Assembly (NCBI RefSeq): GCF_021568795.1
Contig: NZ_JAKGUE010000001.1
Span: 1 to 64,000 of the forward strand
Length of the DNA stretch: 64,000 nucleotides
Direction: 5' to 3'
From: Dethiosulfovibrio faecalis
GTDB taxonomy: Bacteria; Synergistota; Synergistia; Synergistales; Dethiosulfovibrionaceae
Shown: in pieces, positions 58,994 through 64,000 of the stretch
Layout: each line of letters opens with the position of its first letter
Numbering within the stretch: position 1 is the first letter of the stretch
Position numbers and translations under genes: made by a program
Notes under the pieces: model-generated
What the model was told of the DNA's origin: nothing
The model's input: the letters and a program-made list of their open reading frames with translations, nothing else
Database searches by the model: none

Positions 58994-60295
58994 TTACACG
59001 AATATCTCCTTGAGAATGAATATGACGAAAAGTCCCCACATTACGGGGCTTATCTCGTTTTTCTTACCGGCCGCGAACTTGAGGATCACGAAAGTGAGGA
59101 TGCCGAACTCTATCCCGTTGGCTATGCTGTAGGTGAAAGGCATGATAAATATAGCTATAGCCGCCGGAATAACGTCGGTGTAGCTGTCGAAGTCCAGGTC
59201 CTTGAGGCTCATCATCATGTAGACCCCGACCATGATCAGAGCGGGAGCGGTCGCACAGGCCGGAACGATGGACACTATGGGACTGAAGAAAATGGCCAGA
59301 AGGAAGAGTACCGACGTCACGAGAGCGGTGAGCCCGGTCCTGCCGCCCTGTTCGACTCCGCTGGCGCTTTCGACGAAGGACGTGATAGTAGAGGTGCCGA
59401 GAACAGCTCCGCAAGTTGTCCCTATGGCGTCCGCCATTAAGGCGTTTCTGGCCCTGGGTAGGTTGCCCTTGTCGTCGAGAAGTCCGGCTCTGTTGGTGAC
59501 CCCTACCAGAGTGCCGACCGTGTCGAAAAAGTCCACGAAGAAGAACGTAAAGACTATTATCCAGAAGGTTCCGTTCGCCAGCTGGGAGAAATCCATCTTC
59601 ATGAAGATCGGAGCGATGGAGGGAGGCATGGAGACTATCCCTTCCGGCATGGAAGCCACTCCCATAGGCACAGCTATGGCAGTTACGGCCAGGATTCCCC
59701 ACAGGATGGCTCCCTTGACTCTGTGGGCTTCCAGGGCCATCATTATGACGAAGCCTATTATCGTAAGTATGACCGGCTTGGAGGCCAGATTGCCCAGACC
59801 TACCAGGGTGGCGGGATTGTCTACGACGATTCCCGATCCCTCAAGACCTATGAGGGCTATGAAAAAGCCTATTCCGGTGGAGATGCTGATCTTAAGGGAT
59901 TTCGGTATACTGTTGACTATAGCCTCTCGTACCTTGGTCAGTGTAAGGACTATGAATAGGAGTCCTTCCACGAAGATCGCCGCTAAGGCCACTTCCCAAG
60001 GTATGTTCATACCCAGCACCACGGAAAAGGCGAAGAAGGCGTTGAGTCCCATGCCGGACGAGAGAGCTATGGGGTAGTTGGCCATTAACGCCATGAGTAA
60101 AGTTGCCAGAGCGCTGGCGAGACAGGTCGCTACCATGAGAGGACCGAAGGGCATCCCCGTTTTGGACAATATGCCCGGGTTGACGAAAATTATGTATCCC
60201 ATGGTCATGAAGGTGGTGATACCGGCCATAACCTCCGTCTTAACGTCGCTCCCGACTTCTTTCAGCTTAAACTGCCTTTCTAGCCAACTTGCCAC
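58994..60295 (-). CDS. NCS2 purine permease (AzgA/PbuG family)
   Basis: 433 aa from GTG 60295, behind AGGAGGGA; the open frame extends upstream through the promoter. Signatures AGITTFMTMGYIIFVNP (N-terminal NCS2 motif), SSGMGLNAFFAF, FVDFFDTVGTLVGV and VESASGVEQGGRTGL. About 12 hydrophobic helices. Imports hypoxanthine, guanine or adenine. Same direction as ade. Confidence 0.93.
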   Translation of the reverse strand: MASWLERQFKLKEVGSDVKTEVMAGITTFMTMGYIIFVNPGILSKTGMPFGPLMVATCLASALATLLMALMANYPIALSSGMGLNAFFAFSVVLGMNIPWEVALAAIFVEGLLFIVLTLTKVREAIVNSIPKSLKISISTGIGFFIALIGLEGSGIVVDNPATLVGLGNLASKPVILTIIGFVIMMALEAHRVKGAILWGILAVTAIAVPMGVASMPEGIVSMPPSIAPIFMKMDFSQLANGTFWIIVFTFFFVDFFDTVGTLVGVTNRAGLLDDKGNLPRARNALMADAIGTTCGAVLGTSTITSFVESASGVEQGGRTGLTALVTSVLFLLAIFFSPIVSIVPACATAPALIMVGVYMMMSLKDLDFDSYTDVIPAAIAIFIMPFTYSIANGIEFGILTFVILKFAAGKKNEISPVMWGLFVIFILKEIFV

Positions 60296-60347
60296 GATGA
60301 TCCCTCCTGAAATAATGAAGATGTCTTTACTTAAAGAATATAATATA

Positions 60348-60376
60348 AGTATAGACCTGGTTGAAAAGCATTTCAA
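60348..60376 (-). promoter_or_regulatory. Promoter of the purine permease
   Basis: On the minus strand TTGAAA (60371-60376), a 17-bp spacer and TATACT (60348-60353), 53 bp before the start codon. The -35 lies in one arm of a palindrome (AAAGCATTT at 60365-60373 and AAATGCTTT at 60409-60417). Confidence 0.7.
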
Positions 60377-60473
60377 CGAGATGCCCTGTCGCAGGGGATC
60401 AGGATTTTAAATGCTTTCTCTCCGAATCGTCTTATGATACCTTTGAGATGCTCTGTTGAAAAGGAGGAATACC

Positions 60474-61430
60474 ATGAATAAAGTCTATGTATGCCATAAA
60501 ATTCCGGAGGCCGGTTTAAATTTATTGAATGGAAAAGTAGAATATCGGTGCTGGGACGGAGATGGACCGGTTCCGAGGGATCTGCTTTTGAAGGAGATAT
60601 CCGACGTGGACGGAGTTATCACCATGTTGACCGAGAAGGTGGACTCGGAGTTCTTCGACAACGCCCCGAGGGTTAAGGTGGTCAGCAACTACGCGGTAGG
60701 TTACAACAACGTCGACGTGGAGGAGGCCACTTCTAGAGGGGTAAAGATAACGAACACCCCTGGCGTTCTGACGGAGGCCACCGCCGACATAGCCTTCGGG
60801 TTGCTTGTGGCGGCGTCCCGCAGGTTCACCGAGGCGGAGAGGTATCTTCGTTCCGGAAAATGGACCTGTTGGCATCCCACCATGTTGTTGGGACGGGAGA
60901 TATTCGGCAAGACCCTGGGCTTGATAGGCTTCGGAAGAATAGGGAAGGCCGTGGCCCGAAGGGCGGCCGGATTCGGCATGAAGGTAATCTATCATACCCC
61001 TTCGGGAGGTCCTGCGACGGCTCAGGACGACTGTCCCCGATGGGTCTCATTTGAAGAGATCCTGGAGAAAAGTGACTATCTAAGCCTCCATTGCCCTCTG
61101 AACGATCGTACGAGAGGGCTTATCGGTAAGAAAGAGCTGGAAAGGATGAAGCCGGACGCGGTTCTGGTGAACACATCCAGAGGCCCTGTCGTGGACCAGA
61201 CGTCACTCTACGAGTCTCTCAGAGACGGGGTCATCGGCGCCGCCGGTTTAGACGTCTACGACGAGGAACCGATATCGTCGGATGATCCCCTACTGTCGCT
61301 CGAAAACGTGGTCATGTTGCCCCATATAGGCAGCGCCACCAGGGAGGCAAGGGATGCCATGGCTACAATGGCCGCTTCCAATATGCTGGACGTGCTGGAA
61401 GGAAAGGAACCGAGAAACCCGGTGAATTGA
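60474..61430 (+). CDS. D-2-hydroxyacid dehydrogenase (glyoxylate/hydroxypyruvate reductase-like)
   Basis: 318 aa from ATG 60474 behind AAGGAGG. NAD-binding GFGRIGKAVARRA, catalytic Arg in NTSRGPVVD, Glu in DEEPI and His in LPHIGSAT. VSNYAVGYNNVDVEEA is typical of GyaR-like enzymes. The usual Asp after the second strand is replaced (YHTPSG), so cofactor preference is unclear. Confidence 0.9.
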   Translation: MNKVYVCHKIPEAGLNLLNGKVEYRCWDGDGPVPRDLLLKEISDVDGVITMLTEKVDSEFFDNAPRVKVVSNYAVGYNNVDVEEATSRGVKITNTPGVLTEATADIAFGLLVAASRRFTEAERYLRSGKWTCWHPTMLLGREIFGKTLGLIGFGRIGKAVARRAAGFGMKVIYHTPSGGPATAQDDCPRWVSFEEILEKSDYLSLHCPLNDRTRGLIGKKELERMKPDAVLVNTSRGPVVDQTSLYESLRDGVIGAAGLDVYDEEPISSDDPLLSLENVVMLPHIGSATREARDAMATMAASNMLDVLEGKEPRNPVN

Positions 61431-61452
61431 CATCGTGTATAGGGGGAGTTCG

Positions 61453-61800
61453 ATGAAAAAGTATCTTGCGATTTTCTCAGCTGTTTTGCTGGCCTTAGCT
61501 TCGATAGGGACGGCCTGGGCGGCCTTGCCAGACTCGGGCAAGGTGGACGGTTATTTCAACCTGTCCTGGAGCAAACCTCATATAAAGTGGAATCGTCTCT
61601 ATGTGACGGTAAAAAACGACGGCGAGCTCTTTCAGCCCCTGAAGGCGAAGGTAGTCTTTCAGGGAGCGGGAGGAGAAGACCTTGGAATAGCTGTGTTCGA
61701 CGTTGGCATCCCTCCCAAAAAATCCCTCAGGGTCTACGGGCCTATAGAACGGGGGGAAAATATCGGCGAGGCGGTGAAGCTCGTCTGGTCTGCCAATTGA
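61453..61800 (+). CDS. Small exported protein (115 aa)
   Basis: ATG 61453 behind AGGGGGAG. Signal peptide (1-22, ending TAWAAL). The rest is beta-rich (KWNRLYVTVKNDGELFQPLKAKVVFQGAG, in parts), like an FxLYD-type domain for extracytoplasmic beta proteins. Function unknown. Confidence 0.6.
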   Translation: MKKYLAIFSAVLLALASIGTAWAALPDSGKVDGYFNLSWSKPHIKWNRLYVTVKNDGELFQPLKAKVVFQGAGGEDLGIAVFDVGIPPKKSLRVYGPIERGENIGEAVKLVWSAN

Positions 61801-61813
61801 ACGGTAACGGTGG

Positions 61814-62380
61814 ATGTCCGAGATGGGTGTGGTAGTAGCTACGGCGTCCGCCCTGGCGATGGACGCTTTCTCGGTCTCTCTAGGCGCCGGGGCCTGTCGG
61901 TGCGGCATGCCGGTAAGGCAGATCCTACGGATGGCCTCTATGTTCGGTTTTTTTCAGTTTGCTATGCCTCTGTTGGGTGGGGTTTTGGGAGCTACCGCCG
62001 TGTCATTCGTGTCGGCCTGGGATCACTGGATAGCCGCCGGTCTTCTCTGGTTTGTCGGGGGAAACATGATATTCGAGTCTATCAAGCCAGACAAAGACTG
62101 CTCCGGTCTAGACACGGCCAAGACCAGGGTCCTGCTGGGATTGGCCGTGGCTACCTCTATAGACGCCATGGCGGTCGGTTTTTCCACCGCCACTTTAGGG
62201 GAGTCCGTCATGCCTTTGGCCCTCGCTGCTGGGGTTATAACCTACCTTCTTTCCGTCTTCGGAGCGATGGCCGGGTGTCGTCTGGGAAGCGCCACTGGAC
62301 ACAGAGCGGAGATGTTGGGAGGCCTTTGTCTCTGCCTAATAGGTTTGGAGATATTGGCAAGCCATATGAATTGGATATAG
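61814..62380 (+). CDS. mntP: Manganese efflux pump
   Basis: 188 aa with six hydrophobic helices. Duplicated motif ALAMDAFSVSLGAG near 12-25 and TSIDAMAVGFS near 113-123, with the acidic residues used for Mn export. No yybP-ykoY riboswitch is evident upstream. Confidence 0.9.
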   Translation: MSEMGVVVATASALAMDAFSVSLGAGACRCGMPVRQILRMASMFGFFQFAMPLLGGVLGATAVSFVSAWDHWIAAGLLWFVGGNMIFESIKPDKDCSGLDTAKTRVLLGLAVATSIDAMAVGFSTATLGESVMPLALAAGVITYLLSVFGAMAGCRLGSATGHRAEMLGGLCLCLIGLEILASHMNWI

Positions 62381-62388
62381 GTAAAGTA

Positions 62389-62416
62389 AACGGGGTCCTC
62401 TTCGAAGGGCCCCGTT
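62389..62416. terminator. Convergent terminator between mntP and aminotransferase gene
   Basis: AACGGGGTCC and GGGCCCCGTT pair over 10 bp around an 8-nt loop between convergent genes. Confidence 0.8.
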
Positions 62417-62434
62417 CGTAGTACGTCGTTTCGT

Positions 62435-63625
62435 TTAACTCAGCTTCTCTATGAACTCCTTGAGTCGTCTCATTCCCTCTACGATCTCCTCCGTCGAGTT
62501 GGAGTATGAAACCCTTATGTGTCCCGGTGCGAAGAAGGCGCTTCCTGGAACCATGGCCACATAGGATTTCTCCAGCAGTTTCTGACAGAAATGGACATCG
62601 TCGGTCAGTTTCTCTCCGTCGCTGCTTTTGCCCAGGGCTTTTTTAACGTTGACCAGAACGTAGAAAGCCCCCTGGGGTTCTACGAACTCGATCAGAGGTA
62701 TCTCGCCGAGGAGCTTGAGGATGAGGTCTCTTCTGTCGGAAAAATGACCGTGCATCTTCACGATGTCATCGTCGGCTTCCTTGAGAGCTCCGAGGGCTGC
62801 GTACTGAGCGATGGAGCAGGGATTGGAGGTGAGATGTCCCTGCACCGCTCCCACCTTGGCCATCAGTTCGGACGGTCCCAGGGCGTAGCCTATTCTCCAT
62901 CCCGTCATGGCGTAGGCCTTGCTGACCCCGTTTATAATTATCGTATGATCCCGGACCTCAGGAGCCAATGCGACTATCTGATGGTGAGCGGCATCGCCGT
63001 AGACCAGCTGTTCGTATATCTCGTCGTATATTATGACTATGTCTTTCTCAACAGCGATGGCGGCCAATCCCTTAAGGGTATCCTCGTCGTAGACGGCACC
63101 GGTGGGGTTGTTAGGCGAATTTATCATCATGCATTTCGTCTTGTCCGAGATCATCCGTTTTACCTCGTCCAGGTCCGGTATGGAGTTGGTTTCGGATGTG
63201 TCCACTATGACCTCTTTGCCCCCGCATAAGCGGATTTGTTCCACGTAGCTGACCCAGGCGGGAGCGAACACCATGACCTCGTCTCCCGGATCTACGATAC
63301 AGCTGAGGGCTTCGTAGAGAAGTATCTTGGCTCCCGCTCCTACGACGACGTCTCCTGGGGCGTACTCCAGGCCGAATCTCTTGGAGTAGTAGGAACACAC
63401 GGCCTCCTTGAGCTCCGGTATTCCGGTTCCGGGAGTATAGTGGGTGTAACCTTTTTCCATTGCCTCTACTGCGTACTTGAGGGCGGACTCGGGCGAGTTG
63501 AAGTCCGGCTCTCCGGCACCGAAGGAAATTACGGGCTTACCCTCCCTCTTCATCGCCTTTGCCTTGGCCACCACGGCCAGAGTGGCCGAGGGTTCAAGCG
63601 TTCGTGCCCTTTCAGAAAGAACCAT
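62435..63625 (-). CDS. Class I aspartate aminotransferase
   Basis: 396 aa from ATG 63625, nine nt after AAGGAG; ATG 63634 is too close to the ribosome site. Fold type I motifs SFGAGEPDFNSP, NSPNNPTGAVY, IYDEIYE and the PLP Lys in NGVSKAYAMTGWRIG. It is the AspB-type (subgroup 1b) common in bacteria. It interconverts aspartate and 2-oxoglutarate. Confidence 0.93.
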   Translation of the reverse strand: MVLSERARTLEPSATLAVVAKAKAMKREGKPVISFGAGEPDFNSPESALKYAVEAMEKGYTHYTPGTGIPELKEAVCSYYSKRFGLEYAPGDVVVGAGAKILLYEALSCIVDPGDEVMVFAPAWVSYVEQIRLCGGKEVIVDTSETNSIPDLDEVKRMISDKTKCMMINSPNNPTGAVYDEDTLKGLAAIAVEKDIVIIYDEIYEQLVYGDAAHHQIVALAPEVRDHTIIINGVSKAYAMTGWRIGYALGPSELMAKVGAVQGHLTSNPCSIAQYAALGALKEADDDIVKMHGHFSDRRDLILKLLGEIPLIEFVEPQGAFYVLVNVKKALGKSSDGEKLTDDVHFCQKLLEKSYVAMVPGSAFFAPGHIRVSYSNSTEEIVEGMRRLKEFIEKLS

Positions 63626-63835
63626 TCCGCTCATCTCCTTAGATTATTTGTCGTTCCGGAATCGCGTATAGCCATTTAAACAAAAAAAACGAGGAAAAGC
63701 TACAGCGCTCTCGTCCTTTTGACGAAAGTCGTTTATACTTTATGTAAGCCTCCATCGGTTGCAGGGATGTGAGGACAGGTGTTAAAATACGATTGCGTAG
63801 ATAGACGCACCTGTTGGAGGAAGGGAGGAAATAGA

Positions 63836-64000
63836 ATGGACATTCGTTTTGTTGCTCGCAACGTGGAACTGGCGGACGAACTGAAGGAATACATGGAGAG
63901 GAAGCTCTCCAAACTGGAGAAATTCTTCCCCAAGATCCTTGATAACCAGATCGTCCTCAATCTCAGTCGGGGTATTCACACCGTCGAGGTGACCTCCAAC
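63836..64000 (+). CDS. hpf: Ribosome hibernation promoting factor (partial)
   Basis: The first 55 codons only; the gene runs off the right edge. DIRFVARNVELADELKEYMERKLSKLEKF is the Hpf/YfiA N-terminus (in parts ARNVELADELKEY, KLSKLEKFF). ATG follows GGAAGGGAGG. Long or short form cannot be decided here. Confidence 0.93.
   Translation, partial: MDIRFVARNVELADELKEYMERKLSKLEKFFPKILDNQIVLNLSRGIHTVEVTSN

Noticed and set aside
59064-60077. Long open frames overlapping the purine permease in other frames (59064-59702 minus, 59232-60077 plus)
   Set aside because: Shadows of a hydrophobic GC-rich gene; the translated composition is not protein-like.
60365-60417. Hairpin (9-bp stem with inner CCCTG/CAGGG) as a purine riboswitch
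   Set aside because: It overlaps the -35 of the permease promoter, so it would not be transcribed with that gene, and the purine aptamer core is absent.

Overview
The window reads as chromosome from a GC-rich diderm anaerobe. The mix of a periplasmic-type CbiK under a cobalamin riboswitch, a short EF-Ts, HflK/HflC and many GTG/TTG starts behind strong Shine-Dalgarno sites would fit Synergistota (Dethiosulfovibrio-like). That placement is an impression, not a demonstrated assignment. Three blocks are visible.

(1) Positions 1-142: the probable terminal repeat and leader of an IS3-like element running off the left edge, followed by a small hairpin.

(2) Positions 143-40891: a complete-looking 40.7 kb lambdoid siphovirus prophage. 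It is integrated into the 3' end of tRNA-Ser(CGA), with a 17-bp direct repeat at 143-159 and 40875-40891 and a P4-type integrase beside the tRNA. The order is: a left accessory locus (AT-rich PIN-like membrane protein, immA remnant, DUF4041/T5orf172 protein, intact immA); a CI-like repressor divergent from a Cro-like protein with recognisable promoters and operators; a string of small early genes; a replication gene carrying five 22-bp iterons; a late-regulator candidate; a YafQ/DinJ-type toxin-antitoxin pair; a short tyrosine recombinase; a 573-nt non-coding stretch where cos would be expected; lambda-type packaging and head genes (TerS, TerL, gpW, portal, fused protease-capsid); connector and tail genes; a late-region accessory island (moron with its own promoter and terminator, truncated HigA-like gene, ribbon-helix-helix protein and BRO antirepressor); tape measure; a large unrecognised tail-tip/fibre module; endolysin, holin and integrase.

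(3) Positions 40878-64000: host chromosome. It holds tRNA-Ser(CGA), tadA and a PQQ-type beta-propeller protein; a cluster of four secreted or membrane proteins of unknown function; a response-regulator diguanylate cyclase; tRNA-Ser(GGA); hflKC; a cobalamin riboswitch with cbiK and a B12/heme-type ABC importer; SRP RNA; a CsoR-family repressor; rpsB-tsf-pyrH-frr; adenine deaminase and a purine permease; a D-2-hydroxyacid dehydrogenase; mntP; an aspartate aminotransferase; and the start of a ribosome hibernation factor.

The best leads are the cargo slot beside immA (two different candidate defence genes separated by a duplicated immA tail), a second P22 immI-like immunity region in the late genes whose antirepressor lies behind an intrinsic terminator covering its ribosome-binding site, and the in-gene iteron origin.
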